A stretch of DNA of 64,000 bases from Sphingopyxis sp. OPL5 (GTDB lineage: Bacteria; Pseudomonadota; Alphaproteobacteria; Sphingomonadales; Sphingomonadaceae), in NCBI RefSeq assembly GCF_003797775.2, contig NZ_CP060725.1, positions 4,334,001-4,398,000 of the forward strand, written 5' to 3'. Under the pieces are notes generated by a model that saw only the letters and a program-made list of their open reading frames with translations, was not told the DNA's origin and made no database searches. The stretch's first letter is position 1. Every line of letters begins with the position of its first letter. This document shows positions 40,594 to 49,763 of the stretch, piece by piece. A program made the translations under genes and the position numbers.

Positions 40594-41880
40594 ATGACCG
40601 ACCAGACCGCAAAGATCACCCTGGGGGACACCACCGTCGAGAACCCCGTGCTCAAGGGCACCGTCGGCCCCGACGTCATCGATATCCGCAAGCTTTACGC
40701 GCAGACCGGCGCCTTCACTTATGACCCCGGTTTCACCTCGACCGCGAGCTGCGAATCGAACCTGACCTATATCGACGGCGACGAGGGCGTCCTGCTCCAT
40801 CGCGGTTATGCGATCGGCGACCTCGCCGAAAATAGCAGCTTCATGGAAACCTGCTACCTGCTGCTCAACGGCGAACTGCCGAGCGCGGACGAACTCGCGA
40901 CCTTCGACACCACGATCACCCGCCACACGATGCTGCACGAACAGCTGTCGACCTTTTATCGCGGTTTCCGCCGCGACGCGCACCCGATGGCGGTGATGTG
41001 CGGCGTCGTCGGCGCACTCAGCGCCTTCTATCCCGACTCGACCGAGATCCACGACCCGCGCCAGCGCATGATCGCCAGCCACCGGCTGATCGCGAAAATG
41101 CCGACGATCGCGGCGATGGCGTATAAATATTCGGTCGGTCAGCCCTTCGTCTATCCCGACAATTCGCTGAGCTACACCGGCAATTTCCTGCGCATGACCT
41201 TTGGCGTGCCGGCAGAGCCCTATGAGGTGAACCCGGTCGTCGAACGCGCGCTCGACCGCATCTTCATCCTCCACGCCGATCATGAGCAGAACGCGTCGAC
41301 CTCGACCGTCCGCCTCGCCGGCTCGTCGGGCGCCAATCCCTTCGCATGCATAGCGGCGGGCATCGCCTGCCTGTGGGGTCCGGCGCATGGCGGCGCCAAC
41401 GAAGCCGCGCTCAACATGCTGCGCGAAATCGGCCGCCCCGAACGCATCCCCGAATATATCGCGCGCGCCAAGGACAAGGACGACCCGTTCCGCCTGATGG
41501 GCTTCGGTCACCGCGTCTATAAAAACTACGACCCGCGCGCGACGGTGATGCAAAAGACCGTGCGCGAGGTTTTCGACGCGCTGAAGGTCAACGATCCCGT
41601 GTTCGAAGTGGCGCTGCAGCTCGAGGAAATGGCGCTCAACGATCCCTATTTCGTCGAGAAGAAGCTGTTCCCGAACGTCGATTTCTATTCGGGCGTGATC
41701 CTGTCGGCGATCGGTTTCCCGACGACGATGTTCACCGCGCTCTTCGCCCTCGCCCGCACCGTCGGCTGGGTCGCGCAGTGGAACGAAATGATTTCGGACC
41801 CCGCCCAGAAGATCGGCCGTCCGCGCCAGCTCTACACCGGCCCGACGCAGCGTCCCTATGTGCCGGTCGACAAGCGCTGA
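40594..41880 (+). CDS. gltA: Citrate synthase
   Basis: Condenses acetyl-CoA with oxaloacetate in the citric acid cycle. It has 428 residues, the Gram-negative type II length. Catalytic motifs are complete: [20 protein letters not shown] (His), [34 protein letters not shown] (His), and [16 protein letters not shown] (Asp). It is followed by an intrinsic terminator 25 bases after the stop. Confidence 0.98.
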   Translation: MTDQTAKITLGDTTVENPVLKGTVGPDVIDIRKLYAQTGAFTYDPGFTSTASCESNLTYIDGDEGVLLHRGYAIGDLAENSSFMETCYLLLNGELPSADELATFDTTITRHTMLHEQLSTFYRGFRRDAHPMAVMCGVVGALSAFYPDSTEIHDPRQRMIASHRLIAKMPTIAAMAYKYSVGQPFVYPDNSLSYTGNFLRMTFGVPAEPYEVNPVVERALDRIFILHADHEQNASTSTVRLAGSSGANPFACIAAGIACLWGPAHGGANEAALNMLREIGRPERIPEYIARAKDKDDPFRLMGFGHRVYKNYDPRATVMQKTVREVFDALKVNDPVFEVALQLEEMALNDPYFVEKKLFPNVDFYSGVILSAIGFPTTMFTALFALARTVGWVAQWNEMISDPAQKIGRPRQLYTGPTQRPYVPVDKR

Positions 41881-41905
41881 TCGAGCGACAGACGAAAACG
41901 AGAAA

Positions 41906-41930
41906 GGGGCCGGTTTTCGGCCCCTTTTTT
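41906..41930 (+). terminator. Rho-independent terminator of gltA
   Basis: Stem GGGGCCG (41906-41912) pairs with CGGCCCC (41918-41924) around a GTTTT loop, followed by six T residues (41925-41930). It is the clearest intrinsic terminator in the window. Confidence 0.9.
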
Positions 41931-41980
41931 GTGCGTGATGGCGACGGCCGGTAACGACCGAGAGCCGACCTCTATAGTTT

Positions 41981-42055
41981 CGTCACCCCGGACCTGATCC
42001 GGGGCCTGCCTGCCTTGAAGAAAAAGGCAGGTCCCGGGTCACGCCCGGGATGACG
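41981..42055. repeat. Palindromic intergenic repeat, relative of 28079-28181
   Basis: Outer arms at 41981-42011 and 42025-42055 are inverted copies (CGTCA start, AGGCAGG end). The left encloses CCCCGGACCTGATCCGGGG and the right encloses the different hairpin CCCGGGTCACGCCCGGG, with a 13-base loop. It lies just upstream of the AT-richer orphan gene at 42110. Confidence 0.8.
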
Positions 42056-42109
42056 GAGGTCCGGAAACGACCAGTTGCGGACGTCGCTGACAATCAGCAA
42101 GATGTACTG

Positions 42110-42715
42110 ATGCGATGTGCTTTCACAAATTTTTCGCGCGCAATGGTATCTGCGGTTGCTCTCGGGCTGTTGGCAACTTCCTGCACCAATCAAGCAGTGA
42201 AGGCAGAGGATCGCTTGGTGGATGGCACTGCGCTTCCGTCGGAAGAAATGCTGTCCAGGGAGAAAATCGAGATCAATCAGGGGTTCGGTGGAGAAGGATT
42301 TGGCGAGCATTTTCTTTCGTATGAATTGGCTTCGAACAACTCGCTCGTCGTCACGCACACATTTCGACCCGAAGATAAAGTGATCGGAAGAGAGGTTTTC
42401 GTTCTCCCCCCCGATATGGCGATGAAAGCGCGAAAGCAGTTGTGGCGCGTTCGCCCTGATAAGCTGGAGGGTATGGATACGGACGTTCGTCCATCGGGCT
42501 GCCTGCGACGATGGGATCATGACTCACCTGAAATTGCGGTTGGTTTTGCAGCTTCAGACGAAATTTATGGGGTGGTTGACCTGCCCCGTCCTATCAGCTG
42601 CGACACTCCGGCCGCGAAGGCCGCGAGGCGAATGCTCCGTGATGTTTTGAAATTATTTCCGCGATCAAAAGTCGCGGAGACTTTCATCAAGAGCGCGCGA
42701 TCGAATGACAGCTAG
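42110..42715 (+). CDS. Orphan lipoprotein of unknown function, lower GC
   Basis: A protein of 201 residues. From ATG 42110 (MRCAFTNFSRAMVSAVALGL) a hydrophobic run ends in the lipobox LATSC (Cys at about residue 25), so it is a predicted lipoprotein; ATG 42143 is an alternative start. The mature part contains FGEHFLSYELASNN, VVTHTFRPEDKVIGREVFVL and CLRRWDHDSPEIAVGF. I recognise no family. The sequence is visibly less GC-rich than its neighbours, with codons such as AGA, ATT and TTT, which suggests recent acquisition. A palindromic repeat lies directly upstream. Confidence 0.65.
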   Translation: MRCAFTNFSRAMVSAVALGLLATSCTNQAVKAEDRLVDGTALPSEEMLSREKIEINQGFGGEGFGEHFLSYELASNNSLVVTHTFRPEDKVIGREVFVLPPDMAMKARKQLWRVRPDKLEGMDTDVRPSGCLRRWDHDSPEIAVGFAASDEIYGVVDLPRPISCDTPAAKAARRMLRDVLKLFPRSKVAETFIKSARSNDS

Positions 42716-42746
42716 CCACCCCAAAGCGGTCAGTTAGCCGCAAGCG

Positions 42747-44129
42747 CTAAACCCCATCCCGCGCCGGCAAACTCAGCGTAAACCGCGCCCCCTGCCCCGG
42801 CGCGCTGTCGACGGTCAGGTCGCCCGCCATCGCGCGCGCCAGTCGCCGCGCGATATAAAGACCCAGTCCCGACCCACCGCTGTCGGTGCGACCCAGCCGC
42901 TCGAATTTCTCGAACACCACCGCCTGCTGCCCGGCGTCGATCCCCTGTCCCTGGTCGGCGACGGTGACCATCGCGCGGTCGCCCTGGCGGTCGAGGCGAA
43001 TCCAGATCAGCGAATTCTCGGGCGAATAGCGGATCGCATTGCCCAGCAGATTGAGCAGCACCTGCAGCACGCGGCGGAACTCGCCGGTCGCCGGCATCCG
43101 CTCGTCGGTCGGCGGAGCGTCGATGCGGATGCCCTTTTCTTCGGCTTTCATGCCCAGCAATCCGACCGCGCGACGCGCCAAGTCGCCAAGATCGATCTCG
43201 TCGCGCGCCGCCTTGAACCCCGGACGCTCGATATTCTGGAGGTCGGCGAGGTCGTCGACCAGCCCGAGCAGGTGGCGCCCGGCATGCGCGATATCGCCGG
43301 CATAGCGGGCGTAATCGGCGCGGATCGGTCCGTCGAACTGGCCCGAAATCGTCTCCGCCGTCGCGATGATCCGCGCCAGCGGCCCGCGCAGCGCACCGTC
43401 GATGCGGCGCCCAAAGGCGGGGTCGGACAGCGGCAGCGAACCAAAGGCGGGGTCGGAAAGCGCCGCCGGAGCCGGTGCCGGGGTCGAAACCCCCGCCTCG
43501 GGCAAGGCGGTCCCGCGAAAACCGGTGAACCGCCCGGTGGCGTCGAACAGCGGATCGGCGGCGAGCGTCGTCACCAGCCGCCCGCCGGGACCGTCGGTCC
43601 GCGCCCGCTGGCCGGTGAACCGCGCCTGCCGCGCAAGCGCTTGCAGCACCGGGAAATGCCCGTCGTCGTCGGGCTGGAGTTCGAACAATTCAGACAACGA
43701 GCGCCCCTCCCAGCCTGCTACGACCGGCGGCGCATCGGCCCCGCCGCGCAGCGAGACGAGCCGGAGCTGCCCGTCGCATTCCCACGCCCACGCCTGCGGG
43801 GAGGCGACCGCGGCTTCGGTGATCGGCGGAATCTGCGGCTGGGCGATCGGCCGGGTCCGCCAGTCGGTGATCTCGAGCGTCGCGCCATCGGCGTCGGGCA
43901 CGATCCGGACGAGCGCATGGATGTCGCTATGGTCGTCGGCGGCGATCAGCGGCCGGTTGATTTCGCGCTGCAATCGCTGCGCCAGCGCGACGAGCCGCGC
44001 CAGATTGGGCAGCGCCAGCGGCTTTTCGAGCGCTCCGCCGGCGCGTTGCTGCAGGCGCAGCAGCGCCGGGTCGCCGCTGACCAGCGCCCCGCTCCGATCG
44101 ATCCGGCCCCGAATGACGCGCTCGCTCAT
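42747..44129 (-). CDS. Histidine-kinase-like protein lacking the phosphoacceptor histidine
   Basis: A protein of 460 residues. About 1-110 is helical, 110-210 looks like a PAS domain ending DATGRFTGFRGTA, and 240-325 aligns with the HisKA dimerisation helices. In place of the usual HELRTPL it has GALRGPL (residues 245-251), so Gly245 replaces the phosphorylated His. The ATPase domain is intact: N-box LLNLLGNAIRYSP (360-370), G1 VADQGQGID (about 390-398) and G2 SGGSGLGLYIARRLA (about 417-431). There is a short internal duplication (SDPAFG twice, 225-240). It could sense and bind ATP without autophosphorylation. It starts inside the stop of the helical protein gene (four-base overlap). Confidence 0.85.
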   Translation of the reverse strand: MSERVIRGRIDRSGALVSGDPALLRLQQRAGGALEKPLALPNLARLVALAQRLQREINRPLIAADDHSDIHALVRIVPDADGATLEITDWRTRPIAQPQIPPITEAAVASPQAWAWECDGQLRLVSLRGGADAPPVVAGWEGRSLSELFELQPDDDGHFPVLQALARQARFTGQRARTDGPGGRLVTTLAADPLFDATGRFTGFRGTALPEAGVSTPAPAPAALSDPAFGSLPLSDPAFGRRIDGALRGPLARIIATAETISGQFDGPIRADYARYAGDIAHAGRHLLGLVDDLADLQNIERPGFKAARDEIDLGDLARRAVGLLGMKAEEKGIRIDAPPTDERMPATGEFRRVLQVLLNLLGNAIRYSPENSLIWIRLDRQGDRAMVTVADQGQGIDAGQQAVVFEKFERLGRTDSGGSGLGLYIARRLARAMAGDLTVDSAPGQGARFTLSLPARDGV

Positions 44130-45097
44130 CGCGCACCGCCTTCGTCGCCCAGCGTCGCGGCGCGGGCTTGCAGCGCGGCGGCATAATCGTCGGGCGCGGC
44201 GCTCGCCACCGCGCGGTTCGCCAGCATCGCCAGCGACCCTTCGAGCGGCGCCAGCGCGGCATGATCGCGCAGCAACGGCGCGAGCAGCGGCGCGAGTTGC
44301 GCCGGCTCGGCGGTGATCAGCGCCAGCGCCATGTCGGCATAGCGATAATTCTGTGCCGCCGCGGCGAGCGCGATCAGCGCCGGCCAGTCGTGGCGCGCGA
44401 TCGCCGTGGCGGCGCTGTCGGACTGGACGCCGACGGCGGCAAGCGCCGCATGATAGCCCATGGCAGCGCGGTCGATGCCCCGCGCGGGGTCGTGCGCGGC
44501 CAGCGCCCCCCGCACCGCTTCACCGAGCCGCGTGGCCTGCGCGGGATCCTTGCCCGAGCGGACGAGCGCCCAGGCGGCGACGTCGAGCAGCAGCGAGCGG
44601 AACAGGTCGGGATCGAGATCGTCGATCGCCACCACCGGATGGCCGATCGCATCGAACCGCCGCCGGTCGGCGATGCGCAGCGCGAGATAGCCGCGGTCGA
44701 CTTCGGACAACGGGTCGTCGGCGGGCGCGGGCGCCGCGAGCGGCCCATCGCCCGTCTCACCCGAAACCGGCACGACGGCCTCGCTGCCATGCCGGTCCGA
44801 TTGCTCGCGCCAGCGATGCTCCTCGGCGCGCGCGAAACACAGGCCGGCAAGCTGGGTCGCACCGGGCAGCCCGTGCGCCGACCAGTCGTGCCACAGCGCG
44901 ACCGAATCGACCGCGTCGCCGAGCAGGTCGGCGGCATCGCCGACCAGCCGCCGCGCGACGCCAAGCGCCAGCGCGCGCTGCTCCTCCGAAAGCCGCGTCG
45001 CGCCGGGCGCGGCGAGATATTCGGCGGTTTCGTGCAGGCACGCCGACAGCGCCGGATTCACCGACGCCAGTTGGGAAAGAAGCGATGCTTGCACCAT
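44126..45097 (-). CDS. Helical Ala-rich protein of unknown function, partner of the kinase-like gene
   Basis: A protein of 323 residues, almost wholly helical and Ala/Leu/Asp-rich, with no signal peptide and no membrane helix. Recognisable pieces are RLSEEQRALALGVARRLVGD, PLSEVDRGYLALRIADRRR and RHDWPALIALAAAAQNYRYA. It vaguely resembles alphaproteobacterial DUF2336-type proteins, but I cannot confirm this. Its stop overlaps the kinase-like gene by four bases, and the nucleotidyltransferase-like gene lies 61 bases upstream, so the three are likely one transcript. A role as regulator or scaffold of the kinase-like protein is only inferred from position. Confidence 0.7.
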   Translation of the reverse strand: MVQASLLSQLASVNPALSACLHETAEYLAAPGATRLSEEQRALALGVARRLVGDAADLLGDAVDSVALWHDWSAHGLPGATQLAGLCFARAEEHRWREQSDRHGSEAVVPVSGETGDGPLAAPAPADDPLSEVDRGYLALRIADRRRFDAIGHPVVAIDDLDPDLFRSLLLDVAAWALVRSGKDPAQATRLGEAVRGALAAHDPARGIDRAAMGYHAALAAVGVQSDSAATAIARHDWPALIALAAAAQNYRYADMALALITAEPAQLAPLLAPLLRDHAALAPLEGSLAMLANRAVASAAPDDYAAALQARAATLGDEGGAR

Positions 45098-45158
45098 GTC
45101 AGCTCGCGGATAGCAGCTTGGCGTTAATGCGCGCTAAACCTTGAAGCGCTTTGTTTTC

Positions 45159-46370
45159 TCAGCCCGCGGGACGCCGCGCAAGGCGCAGCCAAAGCAGGAT
45201 CTGGAACAAGGCGAGCAGCGGCAATATCGCGAGCATCAGCGGTGCGATGCCGAAAATCAGCGCCGGTGCCAGTATCATCCACGCCTGATCGGCGTCGGGC
45301 AGCAGCCAGTGAAACCGCCGCCGCTCGCCCGAATCCTCGTAAAGCCAGCGCGCCAGCAGGATCGTCGCAGCTAGGCACGGCGCCAGCGCCGCTTCGGAAA
45401 AGGGCGGCATCCTGTGGTCGGCGCCCGCCAGCGACAGCAGCCAGGGAAAGACCGCGAGCAAGACCCAGGCGAAGGTCCGGATGACCTCGCGCACCCGGTC
45501 CTGCGCCGCGCTCTCGGCACGGAAAGCGGACAGGAAGCGCATCGCCGCCAGCCCCAGCCCGCCGAGAATCGCGACGAGCGCGCCGGCCGCCGCCAGCCCG
45601 CTCGCCGCGAGCAGCGCAACGATCACCCACAGCAGGCCGGTGACATAGGGCAGATAACGCGCCGTCGCGGGCGACTTGACGAGCATCGGGCCGAACAGGC
45701 GCACGATCGGCATCATGATCGCCGAGCGCCCCAGCCCGATGCCGCCATATTCGACCTGCTGCAGACTCGATTGTTCGAGCAGCGCAGCGGTCGGCCGGTC
45801 GGTGACGATCGCGATGTCACCCTGTTCGAACAGCGCCGGCTCGCAATAGAGCCGCCGCGCGCCCGACTGCACCGCCATCCGCAGCAGCGTCAGGATCATG
45901 TCCCATTCGCCCGGCATCTCGGCGAGTTCGCGCACCATATGGTCCGAAATGCTCGCGAGTCCGCCCCAGCGCCGCGTCGCATCGATCCGCTCGAAACTCT
46001 GGGTCAGCGGGGTGTCGCCGGTGACGAGGATCGCCGGCGACCCGGGCTTGGCGATCGCGGCATAATGCATACCCCCCGCCTGCAGCCCGTCGGTGACGAG
46101 GATAATGCGGTCGTCGCCTTCGACCAGCGCGAGCAGGTCGGCGGCGGCGCGCACCGGAGTCACCTTGACCCCGCGGCGGCGGATACGATCACACGTGGCG
46201 AGCAGGTCGGCGGGCACCGCGCCGACCGCGACCGCGACATGGGTAACGCCGACGTCGGCGAGGCGTGCCGCCTGCCGTTCGATCAGCGTTTCGCCGGCGA
46301 CGGTGACGAGCGCGCGCTGCCCGCCATCGGGCAGCGTTTCGCTGGCGCCGATCAGCGCGATCAGGGCCAT
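45159..46370 (-). CDS. Nucleotidyltransferase-like protein with C-terminal membrane domain
   Basis: A protein of 403 residues. The first about 200 resemble the NTP-transferase fold: IALIGASETLPDGGQRALVT, ETLIERQAARLADVGVTHVA, then a Rossmann-like middle (IILVTDGLQAGGMHY, AILVTGDTPLTQSFER). The last about 190 residues are hydrophobic with five or six membrane helices (for example LLWVIVALLAASGLAAAGAL and LLAVFPWLLSLAGADHR). The layout recalls inositol-phosphate cytidylyltransferase / CDP-alcohol transferase fusions, but the CDP-alcohol motif (DGxxAR...GxxxD) is not present. Substrate unknown. I chose ATG 46370 (MALIALIGASE). It is divergent from gyrA. Confidence 0.7.
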   Translation of the reverse strand: MALIALIGASETLPDGGQRALVTVAGETLIERQAARLADVGVTHVAVAVGAVPADLLATCDRIRRRGVKVTPVRAAADLLALVEGDDRIILVTDGLQAGGMHYAAIAKPGSPAILVTGDTPLTQSFERIDATRRWGGLASISDHMVRELAEMPGEWDMILTLLRMAVQSGARRLYCEPALFEQGDIAIVTDRPTAALLEQSSLQQVEYGGIGLGRSAIMMPIVRLFGPMLVKSPATARYLPYVTGLLWVIVALLAASGLAAAGALVAILGGLGLAAMRFLSAFRAESAAQDRVREVIRTFAWVLLAVFPWLLSLAGADHRMPPFSEAALAPCLAATILLARWLYEDSGERRRFHWLLPDADQAWMILAPALIFGIAPLMLAILPLLALFQILLWLRLARRPAG

Positions 46371-46592
46371 CGGCGGGCGCAAGGCTGCTTGGGTCTCACC
46401 CGCCCGACCTTTAGGGGCGAGCCGCCGATTGGCAAGCCCCGCGTTCGCGGCGGCGTGACGTCACTTTTGGCGTTCGGCGCCCCTGTTTTGGCGTGGAAAT
46501 AATCCTGTCGAAATCGCCCGAATCGCTGGCCTTTGCCCGCCCCATCGGCTAGACCAAAACCACCTCCCGAAAAGCAGAAAAAAGGCCGGGTC

Positions 46593-49328
46593 TTGACCGA
46601 AGAAAATACGCCTACGCCGCCGCCCAGCGACGGCATTTCGCCGATCAACATCGTCGACGAAATGAAGACCTCCTATCTCGATTACGCGATGAGCGTGATC
46701 GTCAGCCGCGCGCTGCCCGACGTGCGCGACGGCCTGAAGCCCGTGCACCGCCGCATCCTCTATTCGGCGTTCGAAAGCGGCTATGTCGCCGGCCGCCCCT
46801 ATCGCAAATCGGCGCGCATCGTCGGCGACGTCATGGGTAAATATCACCCGCATGGCGACAGCTCGATCTACGACGCCCTCGCGCGCATGACGCAGGACTG
46901 GTCGATGAGCGTGCCGCTCGTCGACGGCCAGGGCAATTTCGGCTCGATGGATCCCGATCCGCCGGCGGCGATGCGCTACACCGAATCGCGCCTCGCCAAG
47001 GTCGCGAACACCCTGCTCGGTGATCTCGACAAGGACACCGTCGATTTCCAGCCCAACTATGACGGCTCGGAATCCGAACCCACCGTCCTCCCCGCGCGCT
47101 ATCCGAACCTGCTGGTCAACGGCGCGGGCGGCATCGCGGTCGGCATGGCGACGAACATCCCGCCGCATAACCTCGGCGAAGTGATCAACGCGACGCTGGC
47201 GACGATCGACGATCCCGACATCAGCCTCGAAGACCTGATGGCCATCATCCCCGGCCCCGATTTCCCGACCGGCGCGATGATGCTCGGCCAGGGCGGCGCG
47301 CGCAACGCCTATGCCACCGGTCGCGGCTCGATCATGATGCGATCGACCTATGTCATCGAGGAAGGCCGCGGCGACCGCCAGTCGATCGTCCTCACCGCCA
47401 TCCCGTTCCAGGTCGGCAAGTCGGGCCTGGTCGAGAAGATCGCCGAGGCGGCGCGCGACAAGCGCATCGAGGGCGTCGCCGACATCCGCGACGAATCGAA
47501 CCGTGAGGGCGTGCGCGTCGTCATCGAGCTGAAGCGCGACGCGACCGCCGAGGTCGTGCTCAACCAGCTCTGGCGCCACACCCCCGCCCAGTCGAGCTTC
47601 CCCGCCAACATGCTCGCGATCCGCGGCGGCCGCCCCGAAATGATGGGGCTCAAGACGATCCTGTCGGCGTTCATCGACTTCCGCGAGGAGGTGATCACCC
47701 GTCGCTGCAAGTTCGAACTCAACAAGGCGCGCGACCGTGCGCATATCTTGCTAGGCCTCGTCGTCGCGGTCAGCAACCTCGACGAGGTCGTCCGCATCAT
47801 CCGCGGATCGCCCAGCCCGGCGGCGGCCCGCGACGCCTTGCTCGCGCGCGAATGGCCGATCGGCGACATCGCCCCCTATATCCGCCTCGTCGAGGCGATC
47901 GACGGCGAGATGGATGATAGCGCTTCGTATCGCCTGTCCGAAGTCCAGGTGAAGGCGATCCTCGACCTCCGCCTGCACCGTCTCACCGCCCTCGGCCGCG
48001 ATGAGATCGGCAAGGAACTCAAGGAGTTGGCGGACGAGATTGAGGGATTGCTTGCGATCCTCGCCGACCGCGAAAAACTCTATGCCGTGATGCGCGAAGA
48101 GCTGGTCGCGGTGCGCGACGAATTCGCCAAACCGCGCCGCACGCTGCTCGCGCCCGCCGCCGACGGCATCGACGACGAGGATCTGATCGAGCGCGAGGAG
48201 ATGGTCGTCACCGTCACCCTCGACGGCTATATCAAGCGCACCCCGCTCGACACCTTCCGCGCCCAGCGCCGCGGCGGCAAGGGCCGCGCCGGCATGGCGA
48301 CGAAGGACGAGGATGTCGTTACCGAGCTGTTCGTCACTTCGACGCACACCCCGGTGCTGTTCTTCTCGACCCTCGGCAAGGTCTACCGCATGAAGGTGTG
48401 GCGCCTGCCCGAGGGCGGGCCGGCGACGCGCGGCCGGCCGATGATCAACCTGCTGCCGCTCGGCAAGGACGAGACGATCTCGACCGTCCTCCCGCTGCCC
48501 GAGGACGAGGCCGAATGGGGCAAGCTCCACGTCATGTTCGCAACCGCGAAGGGCAATGTGCGTCGTAACAGCATGGACGCTTTCACCAACGTGCCATCGA
48601 ACGGCAAGATCGCGATGAAATTCGAAGGCGAGGACGAGGATGATCGCCTGATCGGCGTCGCCTTGCTCGACGAAAGCGACGATGTGCTGCTCGCCAGCCG
48701 CCAGGGCAAGGCGATCCGCTTCGCCGGCGACGATGTCCGCGAATTCCAGAGCCGCAATTCGACCGGCGTGCGCGGCATGCGCCTCGGCGAGGGCGACGAG
48801 GTGATCTCGCTGTCGATCCTCCACCGCGTTGGCACCACCGGCGACGAGCGCGAGGCCTATCTGCGCGCCGCGCCGTGGAAGGACAACGAGAATGAGCCGA
48901 CGCTGACCCCGGACCGGATGGCCGAACTGACCGCGCGCGAGCAGTTCATCCTGACGATCTGCGCCAACGGCTATGGCAAGATGTCCTCGGCCTATGAATA
49001 TCGCCGCACCGGTCGCGGCGGTCAGGGGATCACCAACATCGACAATATCGGCCGCAACGGCCTCGTCGTCGCCAGCTTCCCCGCGGTTCAGGCCGATCAG
49101 CTGATGCTCGTCACCGACCAGGCCAAGCTGATCCGCATGGGACTCGATTCCTTGCGCGTCATCGGGCGCGGCTCGGCGGGCGTGCGGCTGTTCGACGTCG
49201 CCAACGACGAGCATGTCGTGTCGGCGGCGCTGATCGGCGACAGCGACGAGGACACCGAGGAAGGGGACGACGAAACGCCCGCGGTCGACGACGCTGCCGA
49301 ACCCGCACCCGACGGCGCGACCGAATGA
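46593..49328 (+). CDS. gyrA: DNA gyrase subunit A
   Basis: The DNA-cleaving subunit of gyrase. It has 911 residues from TTG 46593, which has AAGG seven bases upstream. The quinolone region [15 protein letters not shown] keeps Ser90 and Asp94 (E. coli Ser83 and Asp87), so no classical resistance change is present. The active-site Tyr129 is in [12 protein letters not shown]. The GyrA box QRRGGKG in [16 protein letters not shown] separates it from ParC. A long acidic C-terminal tail follows. The frame is open from 46533, but that part lacks a start signal. It overlaps the DUF952 gene by four bases. Confidence 0.98.
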   Translation: MTEENTPTPPPSDGISPINIVDEMKTSYLDYAMSVIVSRALPDVRDGLKPVHRRILYSAFESGYVAGRPYRKSARIVGDVMGKYHPHGDSSIYDALARMTQDWSMSVPLVDGQGNFGSMDPDPPAAMRYTESRLAKVANTLLGDLDKDTVDFQPNYDGSESEPTVLPARYPNLLVNGAGGIAVGMATNIPPHNLGEVINATLATIDDPDISLEDLMAIIPGPDFPTGAMMLGQGGARNAYATGRGSIMMRSTYVIEEGRGDRQSIVLTAIPFQVGKSGLVEKIAEAARDKRIEGVADIRDESNREGVRVVIELKRDATAEVVLNQLWRHTPAQSSFPANMLAIRGGRPEMMGLKTILSAFIDFREEVITRRCKFELNKARDRAHILLGLVVAVSNLDEVVRIIRGSPSPAAARDALLAREWPIGDIAPYIRLVEAIDGEMDDSASYRLSEVQVKAILDLRLHRLTALGRDEIGKELKELADEIEGLLAILADREKLYAVMREELVAVRDEFAKPRRTLLAPAADGIDDEDLIEREEMVVTVTLDGYIKRTPLDTFRAQRRGGKGRAGMATKDEDVVTELFVTSTHTPVLFFSTLGKVYRMKVWRLPEGGPATRGRPMINLLPLGKDETISTVLPLPEDEAEWGKLHVMFATAKGNVRRNSMDAFTNVPSNGKIAMKFEGEDEDDRLIGVALLDESDDVLLASRQGKAIRFAGDDVREFQSRNSTGVRGMRLGEGDEVISLSILHRVGTTGDEREAYLRAAPWKDNENEPTLTPDRMAELTAREQFILTICANGYGKMSSAYEYRRTGRGGQGITNIDNIGRNGLVVASFPAVQADQLMLVTDQAKLIRMGLDSLRVIGRGSAGVRLFDVANDEHVVSAALIGDSDEDTEEGDDETPAVDDAAEPAPDGATE

Positions 49329-49633
49329 CCGCGACCACCGCCTTCAAGGTTCTGACCGCCCAGCAATGGACCGACTTCGAACGCGAACGCGTGTTCCGCG
49401 GCGCCACGGTGGATATCGCCGACGGCTATATCCACCTGTCGACCGCCGAGCAGCTCGAAGAGACGATCGCCAAATATTTCGCGGGCCAAACCGACCTGAT
49501 GATCGCCGAGGTGGACCTCACCTGCCTCGGCGACGCGGTCCGCTGGGAACCGGCGCGCGGCGGCGCGCTCTTCCCGCATATCTATGCCGAACTGCCGATG
49601 CATGCGGTGGTCGGACTGCAAAGGCGCGGCTGA
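49325..49633 (+). CDS. DUF952 domain protein
   Basis: A protein of 102 residues, nearly all DUF952: AFKVLTAQQWTDFERERVFR, then DGYIHLSTAEQLEETIAKYF, and VRWEPARGGALFPHIYAELP. The family is a compact beta protein of unknown function with conserved His and Asp residues; some members resemble ADP-ribose-related folds. It is coupled to gyrA by ATGA, though a functional link is not evident. Confidence 0.92.
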   Translation: MTATTAFKVLTAQQWTDFERERVFRGATVDIADGYIHLSTAEQLEETIAKYFAGQTDLMIAEVDLTCLGDAVRWEPARGGALFPHIYAELPMHAVVGLQRRG

Positions 49634-49699
49634 CGAGGTCGCCTTTGATCGAAGGCTCGTCGCCTTTGGTCGCATCTTGCTTCGCGCGGCCCAACTCCC

Positions 49700-49730
49700 C
49701 TACCAACGTCGGGCCCTACCAACGTCGGGC
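49700..49730 (+). repeat. Two 15-base direct repeats
   Basis: CTACCAACGTCGGGC occurs at 49700-49714 and again at 49716-49730, one base apart, in the short gap between the DUF952 gene and the amidohydrolase gene. It could be a duplicated regulator site or a slippage product. Confidence 0.7.
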
Positions 49731-49763
49731 TTTGCCATGTCCGCGCTCAGGGGAGATTTGACG

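Noticed and set aside
46533..46592. Longer gyrA start
   Set aside because: No ribosome-binding site, and basic Pro-rich residues that are not found in GyrA.
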